Source: Curtobacterium sp. PhB115 (GTDB taxonomy: Bacteria; Actinomycetota; Actinomycetes; Actinomycetales; Microbacteriaceae). From it: a stretch of 64,000 nt of DNA. Under the pieces are notes generated by a model. The model was not told the origin of the DNA and searched no databases. It saw nothing but the letters and a program-made list of their open reading frames with translations. The translations under genes were made by a program, and so were the position numbers. Location: positions 310,001 to 374,000 of the forward strand of contig NZ_RJKR01000005.1 in assembly GCF_003752025.1 (NCBI RefSeq), in the 5' to 3' direction. Shown here in pieces: positions 9,017-15,658 of this stretch (positions are counted from its first letter, which is position 1; the number at the start of each line of letters is the position of its first letter).

Positions 9017-10521
9017 CGGGTCCCCCCTGCGGCCTCGAGCTCACGGTCGGCGGACGAAGACGAAGACGACGACGCTCCACCCGCGCCGCTCAGCGACGAC
9101 GCGAAGCCGACGACCTCCTCGGGCTGCGCACCGGTGCGGTGCTGCCCGGTGTGCTCCGTCTTCTCCCAGCCGTTCTGCCCCTTGGCGTGACGGACGACGG
9201 CTCGGACGGCCGCTGCAGCGAGGAAGATCTGGTACGGCACCAGGCCGAGCACGAGCTTCACGTAGTCGCGGATGCGGACCTTCTCCTTGTAGATGCGCCC
9301 GAACTCGTTGAGGCCGACGACCTCCACGGCGAGCAGCATCAGCGTCGGCGCCACCGGGATGAAGGACACGAGGGCGATCGCCGTCGGCACCTTGACGAAC
9401 AGGATCATCAGGACGCTGAGCGGGATGAGCAGACCGGTGGCCGCCTGGATGAACGGCATGGTGAGCATGTAGCGGGCGAAGAAGCGCTGACGGAACGACG
9501 GCAGCTTCTTCCACTCCCCCTTGCCGAGCACCTGCAGGAAGCCCTGGTTCCACCGCGTCCGCTGCTTGAGCAGGGAGGCGAAGGTCGGTGGGGTCTCCTC
9601 GCGGGTGACGGCCTCCGGGCTGTAGGCGACGACGACCTTCGCGCCGTCGGCGGAGAGCCGGACACCGAGCTCGCAGTCCTCGGCCAGGCAGTGCGCGTCC
9701 CAGCCGTTCGACCACTCGAGACGCGACCGGGTCACGAAGACCGTGTTGCCGCCGAGCGGGATGAACTTCGAGCCGGCATGGAAGTGCAGGCGCGAGCGGA
9801 ACCAGAAGTAGTACTCGAGGACGTTCCGGAGCGACCACCAGCTGGACTTGAAGTTCATCAGCTGCACGCCGCCCTGCACGACGTCGGCGCCGGTCTCCTG
9901 GAACCGCGAGTCGACCAGGGTGAGCAGGTGCGGGTAGACCTCGTCCTCCGCGTCGAACACGCCCACGACGTCGCCGGTCGCGTACTGCAGCGCCAGGTTC
10001 ATCGCCTTCGGCTTGTTCTTCGGCAGGGTGTCGTCGACCACGACCTTGATCAGCGAGGGGTGCCGGGCAGCGGCGGCGCGCACGACGGCGTCCGTCTCCG
10101 GGTCGTCCTCGCCCACGATCGCGATGATCTCGAAGTCGGGGTGGTCCTGCTTCGCGAGCATGTCGAGCGTCTGGCCCATCACGTCCTGCTCGTGTCGTCC
10201 GGGCACCAGCAGGGTGAAGCGGTGGGCGGCGGGGCGCGGGGTCTGGCTGAAGCTGGTCGACTTCAGGGCGTCCCGCGAACGCCACGCGTGCAGCATCCAC
10301 CAGAGGGTCGTCAGCGCGACGATCGTCAACAGCACCGAGATGGCGATGAGCGCCGAGTACCCGATCCACTCGCCCAGCGACCACGCGGCCTGCTGGGCCT
10401 GGCCGGAGCCGCCGGTCGGGACGTCGGTGGTCCCGCGGTTCGGGACGTTCCCGGTCCCGGTCCCCTCGTTCGGCTGGAGCAGCGGCCCAGCGGCCGTCAG
10501 CATCATGGCGGAGATGGTCAT
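9013..10521 (-). CDS. BcsA-like processive membrane glycosyltransferase (GT2)
   Basis: Cellulose/hyaluronan-synthase-type GT2 (502 residues). A membrane helix lies at about 52-80; a cytoplasmic catalytic domain at about 100-340 contains the metal site DAED (190-193), AEDCELG (280-286, TED-like) and QRTRW (320-324, the Q-x-x-R-W polymer-binding motif). At least three helices follow, then a polar Ser-rich tail. No PilZ domain is fused, so c-di-GMP control as in BcsA is not indicated. No BcsB partner is present. Known relatives polymerise UDP-glucose, UDP-GlcNAc or alternating sugars; the product here is not predictable. It overlaps gtrA and the GT-C gene by 4 nt each, forming a tight operon. 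Confidence 0.88.
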   Translation of the reverse strand: MTISAMMLTAAGPLLQPNEGTGTGNVPNRGTTDVPTGGSGQAQQAAWSLGEWIGYSALIAISVLLTIVALTTLWWMLHAWRSRDALKSTSFSQTPRPAAHRFTLLVPGRHEQDVMGQTLDMLAKQDHPDFEIIAIVGEDDPETDAVVRAAAARHPSLIKVVVDDTLPKNKPKAMNLALQYATGDVVGVFDAEDEVYPHLLTLVDSRFQETGADVVQGGVQLMNFKSSWWSLRNVLEYYFWFRSRLHFHAGSKFIPLGGNTVFVTRSRLEWSNGWDAHCLAEDCELGVRLSADGAKVVVAYSPEAVTREETPPTFASLLKQRTRWNQGFLQVLGKGEWKKLPSFRQRFFARYMLTMPFIQAATGLLIPLSVLMILFVKVPTAIALVSFIPVAPTLMLLAVEVVGLNEFGRIYKEKVRIRDYVKLVLGLVPYQIFLAAAAVRAVVRHAKGQNGWEKTEHTGQHRTGAQPEEVVGFASSLSGAGGASSSSSSSADRELEAAGGTR

Positions 10522-11045
10522 TCGGAGAGCTCCTTCGAACGAGCGTCGGTGGAACGGAAGACGAGGGCCTTGTACGCGGCGAACCGGAACGCGGTGCCGA
10601 GGACGAGGCCCACACCGTTGCCGGCGACGTTGTCGGCGAGGGTGGAGGTGAACCCGAGGACGTAGTGGGACACGAAGAGGCAGGCAGCGGCGATGCCGAG
10701 CCCGATGAGGTTCGTGGCAGCGAAGAGGAGCCCCTCGCGGACGGTCTCGCGACGGCCGGTCTGGCGCTCGGCGCGGAACGTGATGAACCGGTTGCCGATC
10801 CAGGCGACGGCGGTCGAGACGACGGCGGACACGATCTTCGCGGCGATGGGACCGTCGGGCATCACCGTCGCGCGGAGGAGGTTGTAGATGCCGAGGTCGA
10901 TGACGAAGCAGACCGCGCCGATGGTGCCGAAGGACGCCAGCTGCCGAGCCAGGGCCAGCAGACGGACGAACCCACCGGGGCGCGCGGAGGGCACCGAGCC
11001 GGTGGTGGCGCGTGGCACCACAACGGGGGTATCGGTCGAGGTCAT
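10518..11045 (-). CDS. GtrA-family membrane protein (putative polyprenyl-P-sugar flippase)
   Basis: Small polytopic protein (175 residues) with four predicted membrane helices from about residue 35 and the GtrA-family pattern FGTIGAVCFVIDLGIYN and WIGNRFITFR. GtrA proteins are thought to flip undecaprenyl-phosphate-linked sugars to the outside. First gene of the gtrA-synthase-GT39 operon; its stop overlaps the next start. The ATG directly abuts an 8-bp-arm palindrome (11046-11062) and has no visible Shine-Dalgarno, so initiation may be structure-controlled or leaderless. Confidence 0.88.
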   Translation of the reverse strand: MTSTDTPVVVPRATTGSVPSARPGGFVRLLALARQLASFGTIGAVCFVIDLGIYNLLRATVMPDGPIAAKIVSAVVSTAVAWIGNRFITFRAERQTGRRETVREGLLFAATNLIGLGIAAACLFVSHYVLGFTSTLADNVAGNGVGLVLGTAFRFAAYKALVFRSTDARSKELSE

Positions 11046-11062
11046 GCCCCCGATTCGGGGGC
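11046..11062. promoter_or_regulatory. Palindrome abutting the gtrA start codon
   Basis: GCCCCCGAATCGGGGGC (transcribed sense), with 8-bp arms and a 1-nt centre, ends at the base next to the ATG. A second dyad, GGGTA-N6-TACCC, lies at 11084-11099. Either could be an operator or an RNA hairpin that limits initiation. No SD sequence is visible between them. Confidence 0.45.
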
Positions 11063-11171
11063 CTCGGAGCGGGGGTTTGGGTGGGGTACGCGCTTACCCA
11101 GGTCTCTGCCAGTTGCGCGACACGCGCTGTTCATCTGGCGGACGCGCGTCGCGCTCCGGACGGGGTCGAAA

Positions 11172-11215
11172 CGGACGGGAGGCCCGTGGCGGCGTCGCCA
11201 CGGGCCTCCCGTCCG
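11172..11215 (-). terminator. 3'-end hairpin, 20-bp perfect arms
   Basis: CGGACGGGAGGCCCGTGGCG (11172-11191) and its exact complement (11196-11215) flank a 4-nt loop. It begins 16 nt after the stop of the aldo/keto reductase gene. The same 20-nt arms recur at 36712-36755 after another gene. There is no T-tract. Confidence 0.8.
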
Positions 11216-11230
11216 ATCTGTGGTCGCGTC

Positions 11231-12235
11231 TCAGGCGGGACGCTGCGCCGGGCTCACCGTCTTCGTCGCGTCGCGCTCGGGAAGGTCGCCGAGTGCCTCG
11301 TCGATCGCCGCGAGGGCATCGGCGTCGAGCTTGACGCCCGCGGCCTTGACGTTGTCGGTGACCTGCTGCGGGCGGGACGCGCCGACGATCGCAGAGGCGA
11401 CGTTCTCGTTCTGCAGCACCCATGCGATCGCGAGCTGCGCGAGCGTCAGGCCGGCCTGGTCGGCGACGGGCTGCAGGCGCTGGACGGCCTCGAGGACCTC
11501 GTCGCGCATGAACCGCTTGATCATGTCCGCGCCGCCCTTCTCGTCCGTGGCGCGCGAGCCCTCGGGCAGCGGCTGGCCGGGCTTGTACTTGCCCGTCAGC
11601 ACGCCCTGCGCGATCGGCGACCAGACGATCTGGCTCAGCCCGAGCTGCTTCGATGCCGGGACGACCTCGCCCTCGATGACCCGCCAGAGCATCGAGTACT
11701 GCGGCTGGTTCGAGATGAGCTGGAAGCCGAGCTCCTTCGCGAGCGCGGCGCCCGCACGGATCTGCTCGGCATTCCACTCGCTGACGCCGATGTAGAGCGC
11801 CTTGCCCTGCCGGACGACGTCCGCGAAGGCCTGCATGGTCTCCTCGAGGGGCGTCTCATGGTCGTAGCGGTGCGCCTGGTAGAGGTCGACGTAGTCGGTC
11901 TGCAGACGGGTCAGCGAGCCGTTGATCGACTCCATGATGTGCTTCCGGCTGAGGCCGACGTCGTTGTGCTGCTTCGGGCCGGTCGGCCAGTAGACCTTCG
12001 TGAAGACCTCGAGGCCCGCGCGTCGCTCGCTCTTCAGCGCCTCGCCGAGGACGGTCTCGGCGGCGGTGTTGGCGTACGTGTCCGCGGTGTCGAACGTGGT
12101 GATGCCGGCGTCGAGCGCTGCCCGGACGCACTGTGTGGCGACGTCGTTCTCGACCTGCGAGCCGTGCGTCAGCCAGTTGCCGTAGGTGATCTCGGAGATC
12201 TTGAGTCCGGAGTTGCCCAGGTACCTGAATTCCAT
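11231..12235 (-). CDS. Aldo/keto reductase (Kv-beta-like)
   Basis: NADPH-dependent (beta/alpha)8 reductase of the KCNAB/tas-like AKR group, 334 residues. The catalytic tetrad is visible: Asp49 in FDTADTY, Tyr54, Lys80 in FTKVYW, and His122 in YQAHRYD. The C-terminal cofactor region has SAIVGASRPQQV. The substrate cannot be deduced. The ATG at 12235 is the only start consistent with the family N-terminus (MEFRYLGNSGLKIS). The 3' end is marked by the hairpin at 11172-11215. Its upstream leader is an unusually C-rich repeat array. Confidence 0.93.
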   Translation of the reverse strand: MEFRYLGNSGLKISEITYGNWLTHGSQVENDVATQCVRAALDAGITTFDTADTYANTAAETVLGEALKSERRAGLEVFTKVYWPTGPKQHNDVGLSRKHIMESINGSLTRLQTDYVDLYQAHRYDHETPLEETMQAFADVVRQGKALYIGVSEWNAEQIRAGAALAKELGFQLISNQPQYSMLWRVIEGEVVPASKQLGLSQIVWSPIAQGVLTGKYKPGQPLPEGSRATDEKGGADMIKRFMRDEVLEAVQRLQPVADQAGLTLAQLAIAWVLQNENVASAIVGASRPQQVTDNVKAAGVKLDADALAAIDEALGDLPERDATKTVSPAQRPA

Positions 12236-12289
12236 GCCCTTGACGCTACTGGAGGTCGGCACCCCCTGAGGGTCCGTGCGAGTACCTGC

Positions 12290-12426
12290 CTGGTGTGGTG
12301 GGGGCGCGGGTGCGGGTGCGGGGGTGCGGGTGCGGGTGCGGCGGTGCGGCGGTGGCGGTGCGGCGGTGCGGGGGGCGGTGCGGCGGTGCGGGGGGTGCGC
12401 GGGTGCGGGTGCGGGTGCGGTCGCGG
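12290..12426. repeat. GGTGCG-type low-complexity array
   Basis: Degenerate tandem repeats of GGTGCG/GGGTGC with interspersed GCGGTGCGG. On the minus (aldo/keto reductase sense) strand this is a C/A-rich, relatively G-poor leader of CGCACC repeats, starting about 55 nt upstream of the reductase start. It has no coding potential I would defend. Long frames through it are compositional. Confidence 0.7.
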
Positions 12427-12436
12427 ACCCACGGGC

Positions 12437-12494
12437 CGAGCGGGCGAAACACCCGGGAGTGCTGGTCTCACCACGGCGACCTTTCGCCCGCTCG
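12437..12494. repeat. 58-bp palindromic intergenic element, copy 2 of 5
   Basis: Terminal repeats CGAGCGGGCGAAA and TTTCGCCCGCTCG (13 nt, perfect). The core resembles the reverse complement of the copy at 6916: both contain CGCCGTGGT and CCCGGG in opposite order. Between this copy and the next (12495-12626) lies more GC-only low-complexity sequence with GCGAGGCG tandem units. Confidence 0.85.
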
Positions 12495-12626
12495 TCCTGG
12501 CGAGGCCGGGCCGCCAGAGCGCGCGAGCGGACCGAGCGGGCGAGCCGGGCGCGCGGCCGGTCGGGCGAGCCCGACGCGCGGTCGGGCGGGCGGGCGGGCG
12601 GCGAGGCGGCGAGGCGGCGAGGCGGC

Positions 12627-12684
12627 CGAGCGGGCGATACACCAGCGTGCACGCGCGGAGCATCCCGGTCCTTTCGCCCGCTCG
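12627..12684. repeat. 58-bp palindromic intergenic element, copy 3 of 5
   Basis: Terminal repeats CGAGCGGGCGATA and CTTTCGCCCGCTCG match over the outer 11 nt. The core has diverged. It lies about 100 nt upstream of the DUF559 gene start. Nothing else is recognisable in 12685-12785. Confidence 0.8.
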
Positions 12685-12785
12685 CGGACTGGGCGATCCC
12701 TGCACAGGAGAGTCCGAAGAGACCACCGTCCACAGGAGCGAAACCTCCACGCCTCGGCCCCACCCACCCGCAGCACGATGTGGAG

Positions 12786-13718
12786 ATGACCGCCAGACGA
12801 CCACTCCCGCTGGTGCTCCGAGATGCCTCGTTCCGCGTCCGGGACGCACTCCACCGCGGAGTGTCGCGCGGCCGATTGGAAGCCTGTGACCTGGTTCGAC
12901 CGTTCCACGGGATCCGATCTGCGGTGCCACCTCGAACGGTCGACGAACGCGCTCGGGCGCTCGCTCCTCGGCTTCGTCACGACCAGGTGTTCAGCCACGT
13001 GACGGCCGCCGCGATCCTCGGGATCCCACTTCCCCGCCGGTTCGAAGGTTCGCCACGGCTCCACGTCACCACGATCGGCGTCGATCAAGCGCTCCGTGTC
13101 CGGGGCGCGGTCGGGCACCGCGCACAGCACGGCGCGGTGCGTTCGACGCACTCACGCGGCGTGCCGTTGAGCACTCCCGCGGACACGTTCGTCGCCCTCG
13201 GGACGATGCTGACGCTCGACGAGCTGATCATTGCCGGGGACGCTCTGGTCGGGTGGCTGGGGTGGGCGACGTTCGACGAGCTCGCCCGGGCTGTCCGTCG
13301 ACGGCGTGGGAGGCGCGGGGTCGTGAAACTCCGCCTGGCACTCGAAGAGGTACGGGCGGGTTCCCGATCCCCCGGCGAGACGAGGACGCGCCTGGCTCTC
13401 GTTCGCCGGGGGCTCCCCGAACCAGACCTGAACCACGACGTGATCGTCGGAGGCAGGTGGATCGCGTGCGTCGACCTCGCCTACCCGGAAGCCCGAGTGG
13501 CGATCGAGTACGAGAGTGATCTGCACCGTACGGACCCGGCGACGTTCAGGAAGGACCTCACCAGGGGTGAGAACCTGAAGGACGTCGACTGGTGGCTGGT
13601 CCGAGCCACCGCGGACGACGTGGGCCGAGGCCTCGAACGCTTCGTGCAGCGTGTCACTCGCCTCCTCGACACCGGTCGCCGGCGGCCTCACGATCGACGG
13701 ATGGCGACACTTCGATGA
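12786..13718 (+). CDS. DUF559 nuclease-like protein with AbiEi-like N-terminal region
   Basis: 310-residue protein of a family common in Microbacteriaceae. The middle contains VTAAAILGIPLPRR, like the AbiEi/type IV antitoxin core. The C-terminal third is a DUF559 (Vsr-like, PD-(D/E)xK) domain: VDLAYPEARVAIEYESDLHR, then WWLVRATADD. The consensus EYDG is here EYES, so catalytic competence is uncertain. The ATG at 12786 follows GTGGAG. Function is unknown; relatives are usually called endonuclease-domain proteins. A second family member lies at 31971-32921. Palindromic elements lie upstream, and the YceI operator dyad begins just after its stop. Confidence 0.75.
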   Translation: MTARRPLPLVLRDASFRVRDALHRGVSRGRLEACDLVRPFHGIRSAVPPRTVDERARALAPRLRHDQVFSHVTAAAILGIPLPRRFEGSPRLHVTTIGVDQALRVRGAVGHRAQHGAVRSTHSRGVPLSTPADTFVALGTMLTLDELIIAGDALVGWLGWATFDELARAVRRRRGRRGVVKLRLALEEVRAGSRSPGETRTRLALVRRGLPEPDLNHDVIVGGRWIACVDLAYPEARVAIEYESDLHRTDPATFRKDLTRGENLKDVDWWLVRATADDVGRGLERFVQRVTRLLDTGRRRPHDRRMATLR

Positions 13719-13722
13719 ACAA

Positions 13723-13740
13723 TGGTTGACGCTTCAACCA
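13723..13740. promoter_or_regulatory. Perfect dyad upstream of yceI-type gene, candidate operator
   Basis: TGGTTGACGCTTCAACCA is a perfect 7+7 dyad with a 4-nt spacer, containing TTGAC as a possible -35. It sits 108 nt before the YceI start in a locally AT-richer stretch. MarR-type repressors bind TTGA-N4-TCAA-like sites, but no such regulator gene is adjacent. Confidence 0.5.
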
Positions 13741-13847
13741 AAAGGGTGCACACTGACGTAGCATCAACTCGATGCGAGCGCATGGACCAGGTCGACTGGA
13801 CCCCTCGCTTCGAACCACAGACTCCGTTGTTCCGGAAGGACACCACC

Positions 13848-14408
13848 ATGACGCTCACCGCCGCAACCGTTCCCGGCTACCAGACCGGCACCTGGAAGAT
13901 CGACCCGACCCACTCCGAGGTCACCTTCTCCGTCCGCCACCTCGCCATCAGCAAGGTGAAGGGCAAGTTCGAGACGTTCGACGCGACCGTCGTCACTGCC
14001 GAGAACCCCCTCGAGTCCACTGTCGAGGCGAACATCGACGTCGCGTCGATCAACACCGGCCAGGAGCAGCGCGACCAGCACCTCAAGACGAGCGACTTCT
14101 TCCTCACCGAGGAGCACCCGCAGCTCACCTTCCGCTCGACCAGCATCGAGGCCAAGGGCGACGACCTCCACATCGCCGGCGACCTGACCCTCCGCGGCGT
14201 CACCAAGCCCGTCGTCCTCAAGGCCGAGCTCGGTGGCTTCACGACGGACGGCTACGGCCAGGTCAAGTTCGGCGCCGAGGCGACGACGAAGATCGACCGC
14301 ACCGAGTTCGGCGTGAACTGGAACGCCGCGCTCGAGGCCGGTGGCTTCACCCTCGGCAACGACGTGACGATCAACCTCGACGTCCAGTTCGTCCTCCAGG
14401 CGGCCTGA
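13848..14408 (+). CDS. YceI family protein
   Basis: 186-residue lipocalin-like YceI protein that binds polyprenyl/isoprenoid-type lipids in characterised relatives. The family start TGTWKIDPTHSEVTFSVRH is at about 10-28, followed by VKGKFETFDA, DLTLRGVTKPVV and a closing TKIDRTEFG. There is no signal peptide, so it is cytoplasmic as drawn. The ATG at 13848 is preceded by GGAAGGA with good spacing; the frame opens further upstream but without family similarity. It is monocistronic, with an operator-like dyad upstream and a strong hairpin downstream. Confidence 0.93.
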   Translation: MTLTAATVPGYQTGTWKIDPTHSEVTFSVRHLAISKVKGKFETFDATVVTAENPLESTVEANIDVASINTGQEQRDQHLKTSDFFLTEEHPQLTFRSTSIEAKGDDLHIAGDLTLRGVTKPVVLKAELGGFTTDGYGQVKFGAEATTKIDRTEFGVNWNAALEAGGFTLGNDVTINLDVQFVLQAA

Positions 14409-14464
14409 GCCCACTCGGTTCCACCTCAGACGCGGGCACCGAACGATCCAACCCGCACCCGAGA

Positions 14465-14503
14465 CGAACGCCCCTGCTCCTCCACGGAGCAGGGGCGTTT
14501 CGT
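14465..14503 (+). terminator. Rho-independent terminator after yceI-type gene
   Basis: ACGCCCCTGCTCC, a short loop and GGAGCAGGGGCGT are followed by TTTCGTCGTT. This is the best classical stem plus T-rich tail in the window, located 60 nt after the stop. Confidence 0.85.
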
Positions 14504-14555
14504 CGTTCCCCGGGCAATGCGGGCGATGACTGACTCCGTCCGGAACGCTCGGGGC

Positions 14556-14612
14556 CGAGCGGGCGAAATACCTCGTCGTACCGCACGACGGCAGCGGTAT
14601 TTCGCCCGCTCG
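14556..14612. repeat. 57-bp palindromic intergenic element, copy 4 of 5
   Basis: The best-preserved copy: CGAGCGGGCGAAATACC and its exact 17-nt complement at the right end. The inner sequence also has partial dyad symmetry (CGTCGTAC / GCACGACG). Sequence between this and the next copy (14613-14726) shows no gene. Confidence 0.88.
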
Positions 14613-14726
14613 GCAGCGCGACGGAGCTCATTCGGGCGCCGGAGTCGGCTCCGAGCACGTTGATCGGGCGGGCTCGAACAGGGCCACGCGGCGTCACGAG
14701 TACACGCTGCCTCGCGCCTCGAGCCG

Positions 14727-14784
14727 CGAGCGGGCGGATCTCCACGGTGCCTCGCTTGGCGCGCCCCGGCATTTCACCCGCTCG
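14727..14784. repeat. 58-bp palindromic intergenic element, copy 5 of 5
   Basis: Ends CGAGCGGGCGGAT and ATTTCACCCGCTCG; the arms match apart from two positions, so this copy is decaying. It lies 115 nt from copy 4 in the same intergenic region. Confidence 0.8.
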
Positions 14785-15091
14785 GCATCCGGGGCGCCGG
14801 GGTGCCCGGGCTCTGGGCTCCGTCACCCGTCTCGGCCGGGGGTCGGCGGGGCGGCCAGCATCGCGGGGGTGTGCGGCGGGCGTACCTTGGGCACCGGGCA
14901 GGGTGCGGAGCGCCACCGTCGAGCAACCACGGGAATCCGCCCGTTCGGCTCCCGGTTGCACGCAGACACAGCACGCGCGCAGCACCACGCACCACGCACC
15001 ACCCACCACTCATCGCACCACCCACGCACCCACGCACGCGCACGCGCACCCGCACCCGCACAGAGCACCACCGACGAACAGGAGCACCACC
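14785..15091 (+). promoter_or_regulatory. Long leader with CAC/CGCACC array
   Basis: A 307-nt stretch without a gene. A TACCTT box near 14884 could be a -10. From about 14975 to 15070 the plus strand is nearly G-free between CGCAC units (CACCACGCACC, then CACGCGCACC repeats), ending 15 nt before the AGGAG of the next gene. The composition matches the leader of the other aldo/keto reductase on its sense strand. Confidence 0.45.
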
Positions 15092-15658
15092 ATGGCCACC
15101 GACTGGATCGCGTTGCAGGCCCTCGCGGCAGCCGAGTTCGGCCGCCGCGTCGCCGCCGTGACGGACTGGGACGCCGCCACCCCCGACTCCGAGTGGACCA
15201 CCCGCGACCTCGTCACGCATGTCGTGGACGAGCAGCGCTGGATCCCCAAGCTCCTCACCGGGTGCGACTACGCCCAGGCCGAGGCGGACCTCGAGGCCAT
15301 CGGCGACGACCTCCTCGCCGAGTGGGAGCGCTTCGCGACCGCGGCGACGGATGCCTGGCGGAACGCCCCGCAGGACACCCCCGTGCACCTGAGCACCGAC
15401 GTGGTCCCGGCGGGCGAGTACCTCACCGAGCAGACGAGCGACATCACGATCCACACGTGGGACCTCGCCCGGGCCACCGGCACCGACGACGCCCTCCCCG
15501 ACGAGCTCGTGCGGGCGGTGTGGGAGTACTTCGAGCCGAAGATCGAGGACCTCGCCGAGACCGGGCTCTACGCCGCTCCGGTCGACGTCCCCGAGGACGC
15601 CCCGCTCCAGGTCCGCCTGCTCGCCGTCACAGGCCGCGATGCCAGGGTGAGCGCATGA
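15092..15658 (+). CDS. DinB-like / TIGR03086 family protein (maleylpyruvate isomerase N-terminal fold)
   Basis: 188-residue protein of the DinB/MDMPI superfamily (TIGR03086 type), often mycothiol-linked metal-binding enzymes. The segments WTTRDLVTHVVDEQRWIPKL (about 31-50) and TSDITIHTWDLARATG (about 116-131) carry conserved His residues expected to bind a metal. The reaction is unknown. AGGAG lies 7 nt before the ATG at 15092. The stop overlaps the next start (ATGA), so it is coupled to the downstream aldo/keto reductase. Confidence 0.85.
   Translation: MATDWIALQALAAAEFGRRVAAVTDWDAATPDSEWTTRDLVTHVVDEQRWIPKLLTGCDYAQAEADLEAIGDDLLAEWERFATAATDAWRNAPQDTPVHLSTDVVPAGEYLTEQTSDITIHTWDLARATGTDDALPDELVRAVWEYFEPKIEDLAETGLYAAPVDVPEDAPLQVRLLAVTGRDARVSA

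Noticed and set aside
12276..12785. N-terminal extension of the DUF559 protein through GGTGCG repeats and palindromes
   Set aside because: The added sequence is low-complexity and crosses two palindromic elements; the ATG at 12786 has a ribosome site and matches the family start.
6916..14784. The five 57-58 bp palindromes as insertion-sequence ends
   Set aside because: No transposase frame lies between any pair and each copy is complete with both ends within 58 bp; at most they are MITE- or REP-like.
14660..15091. In-frame N-terminal extension of the DinB-like protein through the CAC array
   Set aside because: It would read Thr/His/Pro repeats with no family match, and a strong SD precedes the internal ATG at 15092.
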